In this document: in pieces, positions 10,013 to 21,716 of the stretch
Layout: every line of letters starts with the position of its first letter
Numbering within the stretch: position 1 is the first letter of the stretch
NCBI GenBank assembly: GCA_014529385.2
Contig: CM043968.1
Location: 130,566,018 to 130,630,017 of the forward strand
Origin: Adiantum capillus-veneris
Taxonomy: Eukaryota; Streptophyta; Polypodiopsida; Polypodiales; Pteridaceae
Length of the DNA stretch: 64,000 nucleotides
Direction: 5' to 3'
Notes under the pieces: model-generated
The model's database searches: none
What the model saw: only the letters and a program-made list of their open reading frames with translations
What the model was told of the DNA's origin: nothing
Program-made: the position numbers and the translations under genes

Positions 10013-10435
10013 ATGGCTAGTACGCTAGAGTCATCCACTCCTGCCTTGGGTGAGAGGTACCCTCGTTACTTTTCACAAATATTTCACATGGTCTTTCCAG
10101 TGCTTGCATGTGAATGGGATTTGATAGGTACGCTAGCATGTGAGAGGAATTTTGAGGAGTTAGAATGGTTGATACGTCTCTTGACCACGTCTGATCCATA
10201 CTTAGTAGAGAGCGTTTCTCCCATTGCACAAGCCTACCCTTTTGACCAAGATGACTATAGGCGTCTAGTGACCTTCTTAGTAAACATGGGCACCTATGAT
10301 GAAGAAGAAAATTTACACGACTACACGGATGGCACATATGGTCTCATGGATGATGACTTTGTTTATCTCGACGACGAGGATAGGGGTTTAGCCTTAGGGT
10401 TTCCCCCCAACCTCTACAATATCCTATTCCCTTGA
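10013..10435 (+). CDS. Intact 140-aa ORF of unknown function
   Basis: I do not recognise this protein. It starts MASTLESS four bases after the inferred end of the G1 LTR and is open for 140 codons (152 if an earlier in-frame Met at 9977, inside the LTR, were used). The first part is mixed alpha-helical in appearance (ACEWDLIGTLACERNFEELEW). The C-terminal third is strongly acidic with an Asp-rich segment (DGTYGLMDDDFVYLDDEDRG). There is no signal peptide or membrane segment. Shortly after the stop is CTCTAGGGGGAG-TG, which looks like another polypurine tract, so this may be the last ORF of a retroelement rather than a host gene. Retention of an open frame among decayed neighbours is its main point of interest. 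Confidence 0.45.
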   Translation: MASTLESSTPALGERYPRYFSQIFHMVFPVLACEWDLIGTLACERNFEELEWLIRLLTTSDPYLVESVSPIAQAYPFDQDDYRRLVTFLVNMGTYDEEENLHDYTDGTYGLMDDDFVYLDDEDRGLALGFPPNLYNILFP

Positions 10436-11795
10436 CTCTCTAGGGGGAGTGCAAATAATTAGGTTAGGGTTCCTTATGTTTTTTGTTGTGTTCAATAAGT
10501 GTTGGTACCTTTTTCCACTAATGTGCCTCCTGGAGGTATTCTTTTTGTTTCCTAGTGTGTACAGGAGCGTGTTGCTATGGTTAGGATTTGGACCTTCATG
10601 GAATCTTTATCTCCACTTACTCTTCAAATCAAGCGCGACCATCAACACAAACAGGTGTTTCTTGTCCATTAGCATTGCCCCTTATCTTTTTTGCATCTAT
10701 GACTGTCAGCTTTAATTGTGATTGGTAGCCTAATATTCACCGCATTTGGTTAGTATAAAACATTTAATTCAATGTAATTTTTTGTCATAATCACTTGTTT
10801 AGGTTTAAAAATCAAGCAGTCCGACAAACTAGTTTGACCAAGTTAGGTGTTAGAAATCTTCTCTTAATACCATGGAGAATGCCTTCCTAATAATTAATGG
10901 TTACTTAGGTTCTTAATCCGATTTAGGCAGCATTGTGTGAAATATACTAGGGATTTCTAGTGGGCTTGACCCTATTGACCTTTAGCTTAAGTATTATAAA
11001 GGGAGTTTACTAGAGTGATGAGCCTGGGGAGGTGTATCAGTGTTATATGAACCCCAAAGTTACAAAATTAAAATGCTGAAAATGAACAAACAAAAAATCA
11101 AAGTGCCACACTGTAAAATCTTAAGCTGGAAGAGAAATCTCAGCTTGATTTGGTACTTCACTCACATGTATTGCCTATGGTACTAGAGCCCTAGAGGTTC
11201 CCAGTATGGGCGCTTTTACTTGAAAAGCAAAAAACCCAAGGCATACAAAATAAGCACACACATCAAAATTGAATCACTGTGAAAAGACTTTGGGGGGTCA
11301 TAGAAAAAAATAATCAGTCAGGCGATGATTTCATGAGAAATTTCTTTTATGGTAGCTTAACTACAAGGTCTTCTAGATATAGCCTCTAGTCAACCCTCGA
11401 ACATGAATACTTGGCTCTCGCGATTAAACAACTTAATTGACCACAGAAAATTAAGAAGCTTACCCATGGTATTAATATTCGATCTCTAGTGCCTTTCGAC
11501 CGTCAAATTAGCGACCCCAGACTTGTTTAATTTTTTACCTTTACATCTGTTTATGCATTTAATTACATTGCAATGTAATGTTCATTGCTGACAAATTGTT
11601 TGAAATTCTTTTACCAATCAATTTGTCTACCTAAAACTGCATATGCTTTTTAATCACTTATGAAAATGCAATTACTGTGCCAATGTTGTTTGATTTTGCA
11701 GTGACTGAAGAAGGCTAAGGACATTCATCTCAAATGCTCTTCCACCTCGACGAACGAGCTTCAACTCAATAGCTTCCGAGGACGGAATCTACATC
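10436..11795. other. Unassigned intergenic/retroelement sequence
   Basis: No supported gene. The left end has a polypurine-like word followed by TG (10440-10450). The right end (about 11700-11795) runs up to a polypurine tract and LTR and reads like the 3' end of an LTR-element internal region. The middle is AT-rich with many stops in all frames. Confidence 0.5.
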
Positions 11796-11808
11796 AGGAA
11801 GGGGGGCA
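11796..11808 (+). other. Polypurine tract before LTR
   Basis: AGGAAGGGGGGCA directly precedes TGTTAACC, the LTR start at 11809. This marks the LTR as a 3' LTR of a plus-strand element whose body has been lost or has decayed beyond recognition. Confidence 0.7.
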
Positions 11809-12395
11809 TGTTAACCCTCACGGCTCACGGACACCCCATCACCTACGACGGACGTGTATTATGTATTTGGTAGAGTCAGATATCGGGCTTGTCAGACCAA
11901 TAGGAAAAGGGTAAGAGTGATCGCCGATGAGAGGCGCACTCTAATCGGGACATTCAAGGGATTAGTTGGCTAAGCATGGGCGCCCTAGTGTGAATGGAGT
12001 GAGCTCATATAAAAGCCAACTAAACCTAAAATTCACTTATTCTCTCATTTATGCAATAGAAGAGTGCTCTTGCTCCATCTCCATCTCCATCTTCTTCTTC
12101 TTCACCTCCTTGTGTGTGTGTGTGTATGTGAGAGAGAGAGAGAGGGAGTGTGTGTGTGCGATCGAGCATTACGAAGGCACGACGGCGGCAAAGCGGTTGA
12201 GCGCGACACGACTGCAGCTTCTTCTTCATCGCGGCGAGGAATCCACCACGAAGGCGAGCGTAGAGCGGTGAGTGACACACCCTTTGCTCTCTTGAGCTTG
12301 CTAGATTAGTCTTGTTGTGTGCTTGGAGCCATTTGTGGCTCGCACACGGTGTATCGGCAAGTCTCTTGCTTCGACAGTGCGGCAAGGAGCGCACA
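11809..12395 (+). repeat. LTR of family M, plus strand
   Basis: This 587-bp LTR starts TGTTAACCCT and ends ...GCGCACA. It is homologous along its length to the minus-strand LTR at 21110-21716, sharing the U3, a TATA box at 12008-12014 (CATATAAAAGCC), the (TG)n/(GA)n segment and the GCTCGCACAC region before the end. Open frames in it are low-complexity or short and not genes. No body of the same element is recognisable to its left. Confidence 0.8.
12008..12014 (+). promoter_or_regulatory. TATA box in family M LTR
   Basis: TATAAAA within GAGCTCATATAAAAGCCAAC; the same element is conserved in the minus-strand LTR copy (GAGCTCATATAAAAGTCACC on its sense strand). Conservation between two insertions supports it as the LTR promoter. 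Confidence 0.6.
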
Positions 12396-12719
12396 CCTCT
12401 TTGGTTTCGCTCAAGAGTTGGCATCATTTTCTTCTTCTAGAGGAGAGCTTCTTGCTTCATCACATGGGAGAGAAATCATTTCATGCCCATGATTTTTGAC
12501 TACCTCGTCAGATGTTATCATCAAAAGTGTCGTTGATTCTAGCACTTTAAGCTCACATTGCATATAGGCTTTGTGTTATGGGTCTCACACTTTTGAAATC
12601 CATCTTTGTATTTCTATATTTCTTGTTTTCAAAATCATGTAACCCACCCTCTGTAGAAGACTCTTGGTCGTCGTGAAAGTGCATCGGCCACTTGATTGTG
12701 CTTTTACCCAGCAATGTGA
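12396..12719. other. Unassigned spacer
   Basis: Between the LTR and a minus-strand chromovirus fragment. No reading frame or repeat is recognised. CTTCTTCTAGAGGAGAG and similar words are low complexity. Confidence 0.4.
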
Positions 12720-13140
12720 GCAATATGAAAATAAAATTACGAAAGAAAATTTTCCCACCTCATTTGTTTGTCGGAAAGCTTGGTTTGCGTCATGAAGTAC
12801 TTGAGACTTTTGTGGTCTATTTGCACAATAAATGGAGTCCCCAATAGATAATGCTTCCATGTGTCTAGGACATGTAGAACAGCTAAAAGCTCTTTTTTGC
12901 ATATATGCAAGACACGTTCATCAGCATTGAGCCTTTGGCTCTCATATTCTATGGCATGCCCTTCTTGAAGCAAGACTGCTCCAAGGCAATCACCACAAGA
13001 ATCACATTGGACCTCAAATGGCTTTGAGAGATCTGGAAGCATAAAGACTGGTTGGGAGGTAAGTTTCTCTTTGAGCTTGTCAAAAGCATTTTTCTCCTTA
13101 GCAGTTCATGAGTACTTAACGTTCTTATAGTGGGCTAATT
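12720..13140 (-). pseudogene. Chromovirus RT/RNase H fragment
   Basis: On the minus strand this encodes the RT connection and RNase H start of a Ty3/gypsy chromovirus, with LPDLSKPFEVQCD, GAVLLQEGHAI, KELLAVLHVLD and the DHKSLKYFMTQ motif. It closely matches G3 in this window (46930-47220), differing for example in Cys/Asp positions, so it derives from the same family. Both ends are truncated and there is no LTR nearby. Confidence 0.8.
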
Positions 13141-13149
13141 CTGAATAAA

Positions 13150-13900
13150 TCCAAAACAGTGAGACACTTTAAGTTGTTGAGATATTTTAAGTACGTTGGC
13201 CTTGAGGTTCCAGCCAATGACAAGTGGTATGAATATTGATGGTATATGTCGTTTGGAAGCTAGAAAGAGAGCATACTATGCATTTGAGAACATGCGTAAT
13301 GCAAGAAACATCAAATGTTGGGTTCTCAAGAAGTACCTTTTTGACACATTGGTGACACCAGTCCTTCTTTAAGGAGTTGAAGTGTGGGACGAGAGCATCT
13401 TGAAGTCTACTTGGAGATGGAGAATGTCCAAAAGCGTTTCCTTGCAAACTTTCTCCAAGTTAAGAAACAAACACCATATGTGCTCCTACTTCTTGAGTCA
13501 AGATCTCTTCCAGTTGAGGTTATGGGCATGGAAAGTGTTGTGGAGTACATGATAAAGATGCGTCAAAACCCCTCATATCAACTTTCTACAATTGCATGGG
13601 AAGCAAGCAAAAAAGGTTAAAAAGATGCATAAGAGCAAGATCTTGACCACAAGATGGATGCAAGACATAAAGAAGTGGTTTGGGAGATGGGATGCATTAC
13701 ACTTGCTATATGATGCCTCAATGGACTCCCAAGTGAATGAAGCGTCTCTACAATGCATAAACCTGGACAATTCTCTCTTCCAACTACAGTGTGGTCTCTC
13801 CTTTCTGACTCTCTTCACCACAATTTTGGAGCATCAAGAATCACTCAAGGACCACACACATACTACATCACATGTAACTTTGTTCCCATAGGTCATATTG
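13150..13900 (+). mobile_element. LINE (RTE-like) 3' fragment, plus strand
   Basis: Encodes the C-terminal part of a plant LINE reverse-transcriptase protein in shifting frames: LEARKRAYYAFENM, a CWVLKKYLFDTLVTPVLL segment, YLEMENVQKRFLANFLQVKK, PYVLLLLESRSLPVEVMGME, and KSKILTTRWMQDIKKWFGRWDA. The 3' UTR ends in CCCATAGGTCATATTGACC and an AATAACAAATG tail, then (CT)n. Frameshifts and one stop (TAA at about 13371) show it is dead. It is 5'-truncated. The same protein is found at 14344-14960 (minus) and in the 3.25-kb array. Confidence 0.75.
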
Positions 13901-13947
13901 ACCTCCAAGTACAATAACAAATGCTATCTATCTATCTCCCGGTCTAA

Positions 13948-14082
<135 letters not shown>

Positions 14083-14099
14083 ATAGCACAAGTGAGAGA

Positions 14100-14960
14100 T
14101 AGATTGATAGATAGGTAGATTTTATTATTATCCTTGGAGGTCAAGTATGACCTATGGGACCAAAGGTACGTGTGATGCAGTATTTGTGTGGTTGATGAGT
14201 GATGCTCAATGCTCCAAAATTGTGGTGATGAGAGTCGCAATGGATAGCCCACAAGGTGTCTAGGAGAGGAAAGTGTGTAGGTCTAAGTCATGGTAGCTAA
14301 AAATGTGAGGGAAGCGAGTTCAGATGTGACCAAAAGCTGAGTACTATAGTAGTGTGGTACTCATACTCTCGCACTTGCAGTGAACATAATGTGCATAATT
14401 GATTTGACTCTTCTTCATTACCCAATGCCATGTCTTGCATCGAAGGGAGTGGGAGCTAAGACAAATGTCTACGATAGTGTGTATTGCTGACAAGGGGATA
14501 GGATCAAGCATGTAAGGGTGAGTACAGTTTCCTCTTTCTGCAAAGAACATGATTTGTAGTTGCAGAAAATATGGGTGGTGTAATGTATGAAGCGTGCCCA
14601 CCAAATTCCTCCAAAGACATAATACATTGGTGTCCATTGTAGAAAATCTTCATTCACTTGGGAGTGGATTGAGGCATCATGTAGCAAGTGTAATGCATTC
14701 CATCTCCCAAACTACTTCTTTATACCTTGCATCCATCCTGTGCTAAAGATCTTTCTTTTATGTGTCTTTTGAAATTTTTTCTTGCTTCCCATGCAATTTT
14801 AGGAAGTTGGTGTGAGGGGTTTGATGTTTCTCAAGGATAACCGTAAGCTTTTGTGCATCCTCTAAAGAGTGTGCTAGAAGCACTACATCATACGCATACA
14901 ACAAAAACATGATAACCACATTGCAAGTATTGACGTCTTCAATGCCTTTCATTGATCATT
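14100..14960 (-). mobile_element. LINE (RTE-like) 3' fragment, minus strand
   Basis: Minus-strand remains of the same LINE family as 13150-13900. The 5' part (14758-14955) has the RT catalytic box in altered form (LLYAYDVVLLAHS where YADD is expected), then an internal deletion. After it come the C-terminal segments (MLHDASIHSQVNE, FAERGNCTHPYMLDPIPLS, HSLRCKTWHW) and the 3' end TCCCATAGGTCATACTTGACC with an ATAATAATAAAATC tail. Several frameshifts are present. It meets the plus-strand fragment tail to tail. Confidence 0.75.
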
Positions 14961-15411
14961 ACTCTAGGCATGCATGGGTGTATCCACTCAAGATTAATTT
15001 TAAAGTGTTCATGTGTTTCAAGAAATTTTTGGTTATGACTAAAAATGTCTCTAAATGTAATATGGGAACTCTTTGTTTAGATCAAGAGGGGGATTATATG
15101 TCTCATGAATTTAATTTATGCTTGACTAGTTGAGGGACAAAACACCAATTTACAGTGCTATATAGACTGCTATAAAATGGTGTTTCTAAAAGAAAAACTT
15201 GTTTGCTTATAGAGATGGCACAATGTTTGGTCAATAGTCAAGATTTACCACATTTGTTTTGGATTGAGTCTCATATGTGTTGTGGACATGGCACAATGTA
15301 TGGTTAAGAGTTAAGCTTTACCACATTTGTTTTGGCTTGAGTCTCTCATGTGTACTACTTATGTACTTAATAGGTGTCCTATTGAAGCCTTGCATTTTAT
15401 GACTCCTTATG
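14960..15411 (+). pseudogene. Copia C, integrase core fragment
   Basis: First piece of a decayed plus-strand Ty1/copia element. It reads FIDHYSRHAWVYPLK, then LDQEGDYMSHEFN (the second DDE segment, degenerate), and CTTYVLNRCPIEAL up to 15411. There are multiple stops. It is cut by the copia B LTR, which starts TGTTGG at 15412; the C element resumes after B. Confidence 0.75.
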
Positions 15412-17245
15412 TGTTGGAATTAGGGTTGCACAAAAACAAACACAGCTTGGAGAATATGAAGGAATCCCAACACACACAATAGAGAGTGTATTACTTAGTG
15501 TGCAATGGAAAGATCGGTTAGCCCTAGATTGATGGGTGTATATACAATGCAGTGAGGGGAAAACCTCCTAGTGAGGGAAAAAATGCCCCAAGAAAATCAG
15601 GGTTGCAGGAAAACACACACAACTTGGAGAAGATGAAGGAAGTTGAAGGCACACAATAGAGAGTGTATTACTCAATGTACGATGCAAAGATCAATTATCC
15701 CTAGAGTGATAGGTGTATATACAATGCACAGGGGGGAAAACCTCCTAGTGGGGGAAAAAATGCCATGGTGGTTCTAAGTGTGTTCTCACATATCACTACC
15801 ACATGTATATGGTAACAAATCCCCCTTGGGAGTGATGTGGTGAACGACAGTTAGCACATAGAGTATAGAGAAGTGCCATGCCATGAGGACATGATTGATC
15901 CACAAAGGGGAGTAAGCCCAAGTGGAACGCCTCAAACTTCTCATGAGACAATGTCGTTGTGAAAAGATCTGCAAGGTTGTTTTATGTTGGCACATAAGCC
16001 AAGATGATCTCTCCTACAAAGAGTCTCTCCCTGACATAGTGGTAATTCATATCAATGTGCTTTGTTTGAGCATGAGAAATTGGGTTCCTTGCAATTGCTA
16101 ATACGCTCTAACTGTCAATGTAGATAGTGTTGGCAGTGTCCTGTCCAACACCCAAATTGCCAAGGCGTCTGAGCCATACACACTCAACCGTAGTTGTGAA
16201 GACTGCCCTGTACTTAGCCTCACAACTGGAAGTGTCGATAGTAGGTTGTTTCTTGCTCAACCATGATATGCATGATCTTCCAAGCATAAAACAAAAACTA
16301 CTTGTGGACACTCATGTGTCAAAACAACCGGCCCAATCTGAGTTCAAAAAAGCATGTGAATCGGTCAGTAATGATCCACCCTTGGGATAAAACAAGCCAA
16401 GATGTAAAGTGTCACTCAAGTGGCAAAAAATCCTCTTGACATCCTGCCAATGCTTAGACCCTGGACTATGCATGAACCTGTTGACCTGTGACACTGCAAA
16501 TTGAATATTCGGCCTCGTGTTGTATACATAAATGAGGCAGCCAACAGCAGTTTTGTAGAGAGTGACATCGACAGGATCACTAGCATCATGAAGACTTAAT
16601 TTAAAACATGTTTCCATGGGAGTGGCAATAGGTTTGCAATCCTCAAGTTCAAACTTACATAATAATGTCTCTATGTTAACTTTTCTAACACAAAGCAATA
16701 CCACCATCACACTGCTTAAATTGTATTCCCAAGTAATGATGCAGTATTCCCAAATATTTCATTTTGAAAGTAGCATTCAAAACAGCCTTAAATTCAACAT
16801 GTGTTTCATTCAGACCAGTGAGATAATCAACCAAAAGAAAAAGATGATAACCGTACAAAAAACAAGGCTATCCATCAAGCAAAGAGTAATCCAATTGTAG
16901 AGTGTTTGATCAAGATCCTCTTCTTGTACATCATAATTCTTTGACTAATGCATTGAATTTGATTGCATTCAATGCAATTGAATTCAATTGCGTATAGGGG
17001 AAATTGAGGCCCTGCATGTTGGACTTAGGGTTACAAAAATGCACACACAGGTTGGAGGTGGAGAGGACACTCAAGACACATAATGGAGAGTACATTACTT
17101 GGTGTGCCAATACAAGATAAGATAGCCCTAGAGTGATGGGGGTATATATAATTCATAGGAAAGAAAAACCTCATGGTAAGGGAAAGAAAGTGCCTCGGTG
17201 ATCCTAAGTGTCCTCACACACATCACCACCATATGTACGACAACA
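15412..17245 (-). mobile_element. Copia B, internally deleted, minus strand
   Basis: A Ty1/copia element in the same family as copia A. The left end has one partial LTR (15412-15598) followed by a full one (15599-15817, ending GGTAACA), then the reverse complement of a polypurine tract (15818-15834). The body keeps RNase H and the RT C-terminus. The right LTR (17018-17245) starts TGTTGGACTTAGGG and ends GACAACA. No primer-binding site is seen beside the right LTR, and 16900-17017 is unrelated sequence, so most of gag, protease, integrase and RT has been deleted. No matching target duplication is visible. Confidence 0.7.
15820..16900 (-). pseudogene. Copia B RT C-terminus and RNase H
   Basis: The minus strand encodes VNIETLLCKFELEDCKPIAT, a CLIYVYNTRPNIQFAVSQVNRFMH segment and the copia RNase H (LNSDWAGCFDT, SFCFMLGRSCISWLSKKQPT, SSCEAKYRAVFTTTVE), ending near FTTTLSHEKFE-like tail sequence. 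The RNase H Asp and Glu positions are visible, but the frame is interrupted and the N-terminal half of RT (including YVDD) is missing. It closely parallels copia A at 22600-23350. Confidence 0.75.
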
Positions 17246-18689
17246 AATCAATTTTTGTTCTCAATGATGTAGCTTTGAGCTTGGTCTATATTTGTGTGTG
17301 TTTGAAGCTTGTACCATAGTTTGTTCCATTTGCTAATGCTTCTTCTTTCATCTCCACAACATCTTGGTCTTCTACAGATTTTTTCTTCTTTTGTTTAGAT
17401 TGCTTTTGTGGTTTAGGTTTAGGTATCCAAAGAACCTTCTTTGCCCAAGTTTTCTTGGTTCATTTCATGCATGTGCTTATTGATTGTTGTAAAGCAAAGG
17501 TTAAAAGTTATGCCATATTTGCAAACAAAACGTATCTTTGTTTCACAAGATGTAGTGTTTGTGGAAGTTTGTTATCATGTACGAGAGATAGTAATGTAAG
17601 CTCATAAGACATTTATGACACTTTTTTCCCTCTTTTTAATGGTGGAAACTTGTATGTAAGTTCCAATAAGGACAATCTACACACTATGGGTTCCAAAAAA
17701 TATTAGAGATCAGCCTATTACTAATGCAGATGTACATGATGTACTTGATGTGGAAAGGGTTGAGAATGAATAGGCTAGGGGTATGTACACGATGCAAATG
17801 TAGATGTATAAGATGTACTTGATGTGGAAAGGGCTAAGAATGAAGAGGTTAGGGATATGCCAAAATGCATGGCGCATCTTTTTTTGCATGACAGTAAATT
17901 TGATGCACATATGTCTTTTTGTACTTGTTCAAGTTCTTGCCATTCATCATATGCACTAAATTGTTATGCTTTGGTTGTTTCTAGTTAATGTGATGAAGAC
18001 AAACCCCTTTGATGAAGCACATAATTAAAAAAAAGGATGGCTACAATGCAATCAAAATATGATGTAATGAAACATGGACTTTATGTGATTTTTCTCCTAT
18101 CAAAAAGTCCATTAGTAATAAGTGGGTTTAGTTGTAACATAAGTGAGATGGTGAGATTCATCGCTTCTACGCTAGGCTTGTTGCAAAAGGTCATGCACAG
18201 TGAAAAGGCATTGACTATGAAGAGACTTTTCTCCCACTTGTCGTAAGACTACAATGCCTTTTCTATATGCATTGGCACCTCATTTTGCATGGAATGTACA
18301 TCAATCATACATTGTTGCTGCTTTCTTAAATGGTGATTTATTTTAGGAATCATATGTAGTGCAGGCTCGTAGATTTGTTAAGGAAGGATAATAAACAAAA
18401 GTGTGAAGCAGACTCCTCCTCATGCTTAGTATGAAAAATATGACACTCATTTGGTTAAATTGGGCTTTTGTAACAGTCCACTAAAAGCACTTTGTATGTC
18501 AAGCATGAGGGTGATGTATATCTCATCATAGTTTTGTATGTAAGATGACTTGTTGAGCATTGGTCCAAACGAGACACATATTTTTGAATTCATGGCTGAA
18601 TTGAATGCCACTTTCAAGATGAAAGACTTGGGGCTTTTGCATCATTACTTAAGTATACAATTTAAGAAAAGTAATGAAGGTATTGTTTT
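17246..18689 (+). pseudogene. Copia C, linker and RT N-terminal two thirds
   Basis: Resumption of the plus-strand copia interrupted at 15411. From about 17490 it matches the integrase-RT linker of copia A base for base over long stretches. RT begins near MATMQSKYDVM (18037) with the conserved LVAKG-type and DYEETF-type regions recognisable in broken form, and ends LGLLHHYLSIQFKKSNEGIVF at 18689, where an LTR begins. A ~70-bp direct duplication occurs at 17720-17855. There are many stops. Confidence 0.7.
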
Positions 18690-19563
18690 TGTTTGGTGGA
18701 TACAGGCGTATACACACCAAACCCTGTAAACACTCACTTGATTTTTTGAAGAAAGGCATGTTATTCAGCCTATGATTTGTAATTATGATGTAATATGACA
18801 ATACCCTCTCAACCTCTCTGAGTCTACACCCTTGTAAGTGGTCGGATGGCCGTGGGAAAGCTCCCTTAACCTTTAAGTCGAAACCCTTAGTTTGAACTAG
18901 AGAGAGAGGATTAGCTTGGAAGATTTGAAAACGTGCACTGTGGGAGCCTCTTGTTGCTACAAATTGTAATCCTCTTTTCTCTTGAATTGGTAATCAAAAT
19001 GCATTTCCGAATAGCACATTGTGTTCCTTGTCTCTTGCTCTACAATCTAAGTGTGATCATTTTCAATTTTGTTGTGGTTTGTAACGCTTTGCTTGTGAGC
19101 TAAATGCATTGATTTGGAAGTTAAAATGGTTTTTTTTTAATGTTTTGACCGTGGATAAGTGTTTCTATGCTTAAGGAGGACCTTTTCGAGTACTTTTGTT
19201 TCAGACATTTTTTGTGATGGATCGGGATTTATGTACCTTCTTAGATGGTGATAGAACTTGGTAGGATTGTACCCTTAGATGTTGTGATACCTCTCCCTAA
19301 GTTTCGTTGCATTCCAAATTTGTTTGGATGCCGAAAAGGCGTGATGACCTAGAGCGGTGAGATTGGATGCATACTGATTGCCTGACTAGGAAGTGATTGA
19401 TTTGATTTTTTTGTAGAATGAGTAGCCCTCTCATTTCACTTTGGTGAGATCGACACTCTCATTAAGTCTCCGTGCCCCATCCTCAGTCGCTTCCTTGCAT
19501 ATTGGCATTATGTTAGTACAAAAGAGCTATGTTGTAGATGTCTGTCGTGGCGACCCACTAACA
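18690..19563 (+). repeat. Left LTR of family L
   Basis: An 874-bp LTR starting TGTTTGGTGGATACAGG and ending CTAACA. It is homologous to 36585-37445 throughout, with point differences and a short deletion near the 3' end of the other copy. It interrupts copia C RT. Confidence 0.85.
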
Positions 19564-19583
19564 TTGGCGCCGTTGTTGAAGAA
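19564..19583 (+). other. Primer-binding-like site of family L
   Basis: TTGGCGCCGTTGTTGAAGAA begins at the LTR end. TGGCGCCGTTG is the familiar 3'-tRNA-complementary start of many plant LTR-element primer-binding sites. It identifies the LTR to its left as a 5' LTR. Confidence 0.65.
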
Positions 19584-19599
19584 ACCGATCCTTAGGTGG

Positions 19600-20560
19600 T
19601 GAGTGACTCAGTGTACGAAAAAATCTCCCTTCAAAGCTTTTGCCCAACCCCGTGGCTAGCTTCTGCCTGCACAGCTTCGACCATTGCTTTGCCAACACCT
19701 TCAAACTTTTCCTGCGAGCTCTGATCCATAGCTTCCTTTGATTCTTCATGCATACACTCTTCGACCAAGACCACATCCTTGCTAGCCGGGCTAACATACT
19801 CTTATATAGCAACACACCAAATTGGAGGTACAAACTGAAATGAATGACCAGAATGGCCTACCTGGCAAAGCAGCTACCTTTTCAACACTTGAACCTTCTT
19901 TTGATACATGGTGAAGCTCCGCTATCGAGCTATACCCATAGTCTATCGGCTTCAACACACCCATCTCCAACTTCTTCTTTGCTTTCTTGCTCTTTGCCTT
20001 TGCCAAGCAAACCATTTTCTCATAGTCCTCTGCACCACCGCACTCGACCTTCTCTTTGATTCGCGGATGCAAGCAAGCTAGAAACTGCTCTCGCTTGAAA
20101 TGGTCTCCATTTCGCACACTTGTAGCAACAGCTAATCTCTCCCAAATAGATTCAAATAGATTCAAATCTCTCCCAAATAGATTCAAATTTACCCAAAAAC
20201 AAAGAAAAATCTTCACTTACAGCTTGCTTTAGCTTGCTCAACTGCTCACCAAAGTCTGATGGAGAAATCCACTTTTGAAAAGCTTCAACAAACTGCTTGC
20301 GAATCTCGCTCAGCGAGACTGACGATCTGCAACCTTCAATCCTTCAAACCAGGCTTTGGCTCGTCCTTGTAGAACGAATGGTAGGGCCTTCAATCTGGCT
20401 TCATGTCCACAAATTCTCAACTGCAACAACAGGTATAGCTCTAGATCGAAAAACCAATCTGCAGCCTCTTCTCTTCCAGCAAGCACCAAGTGAATATCAT
20501 GCATCATCTTCAGGCTTTAACACTTCACTGAGGAGCAATCAGTAGATCCTCAATGGGGGC
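19600..20560 (-). pseudogene. Family M gag fragment
   Basis: Minus-strand retrotransposon-gag-like protein in pieces: an N-terminal segment with DWFFDLELYLLLQLRICGHE and ALPFVLQGRAKAWFEGLK, then SEIRKQFVEAFQKW, a tandemly duplicated FESIWER segment (about 20140-20190), and FKREQFLACLHPRIKEKVE. A C-terminal acidic/Gln tail follows with stops. It lies downstream (minus orientation) of the primer-binding site and LTR at 21087-21716 and is the only body left of this element. The left end abuts family L leader sequence near 19600. Confidence 0.65.
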
Positions 20561-21086
20561 ACCACTGATCGATGGGATGGGGAAAATGGGAACACACACA
20601 GTACACAAACTAGATGCCTCTCTATAGCCCAGCAGATATCCAACACCCCAAACCACTCAGAAACATACACGCACGCACACTTTCTGCAACTTGCACTGAA
20701 CAGCCTCGCTTACGAACAACTTCGGATACACACAATCACATTCACTGACGCATACACCAATGCACCCATATATGTAAACACACTCATACCGGGAGTCCTC
20801 GCACACCTCAACCGCACACACACTAACATACTACTACAACAACTCATTAGCTAACACATCTACTTACTATACTTTACACAGAACTAACATTATGGATCTA
20901 CTACCTTAATTCTAACACCTTATCACAGAAAATACAAAGCACCTTTCAACACCTTATTAACAAAACAATACACTGCAGCAAAACAAACTCCTTCTCAACA
21001 CACACATCTTCCTTCTTTACCTTTCCTCCATTTCAAAATGCACCACAAAGTAGCATAGAGTGCTACTCGAGCTTAATACAGAGCAT
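20561..21086 (-). other. Untranslated leader of the family M element
   Basis: AC-rich sequence with many CACACAC words between the primer-binding site and gag, in the usual position of an LTR-element leader. No open frame of note. Confidence 0.45.
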
Positions 21087-21109
21087 TTCCCCGGCAGCGG
21101 TGCCAAAAA
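21087..21109 (-). other. Primer-binding-like site of family M
   Basis: On the minus strand TTTTTGGCACCGCTGCCGGG follows the LTR end directly. The TGGCACCGCTGCCGGGGA form resembles the TGGCGCCGTTGCCGGGGA site of plant gypsy elements. Confidence 0.65.
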
Positions 21110-21335
21110 TGTGCTTGTCTGTCGCACGTGTCAATGCAAGGGACTTACCGTACACTGTGTGCGAGCCACAAATGGCTGCCAACACACAACCAAACTAATC
21201 TAGCAAGCTCAAGAGAGCAAGGGTGTGTCACTCACCGCCCTATGCTCGCTTTCGTGGAGGGTTCTCTCCGCGAAGAAGAAGGAGCTACCGCCGTGCCGCG
21301 CTCAACCGCCGTGCCATCGTCACAATGCTCTAACG

Positions 21336-21394
<59 letters not shown>

Positions 21395-21716
21395 GTGCGC
21401 GCGCGCGCGCACGCATACACACACACACAAGGAGATGAAGAAGATGAAGATGGAGATGGAGCACGAACACTCGTCAATTGCATAAATGAGAGAATGAGTG
21501 ATTTTTAGGTGTAGGTGACTTTTATATGAGCTCGCCCACTCACACTTGGACACCCATGCAAAGCCAACTATCCCTTGAATGTTCCAGTTAGAGTGCACCT
21601 CTCATCAACGATCACTCTTACCCTTTTCCTATTGGATCGACAAGCCCGGTACCTGACTCTACCAAATAAATAAATGACGTCTATCGTAGGTGACGAAAAT
21701 GTGCGGAGGGTTAACA
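21110..21716 (-). repeat. LTR of family M, minus strand
   Basis: A 607-bp LTR, 5' LTR of the minus-strand remnant, running TGTTAACCCT...AAGCACA on its sense strand. It is homologous to the plus-strand LTR at 11809-12395, including TATA box and gene-poor (GA)n/(GC)n segment (21341-21410). It truncates the G2 pol reading frame, which starts immediately to its right. Confidence 0.8.
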
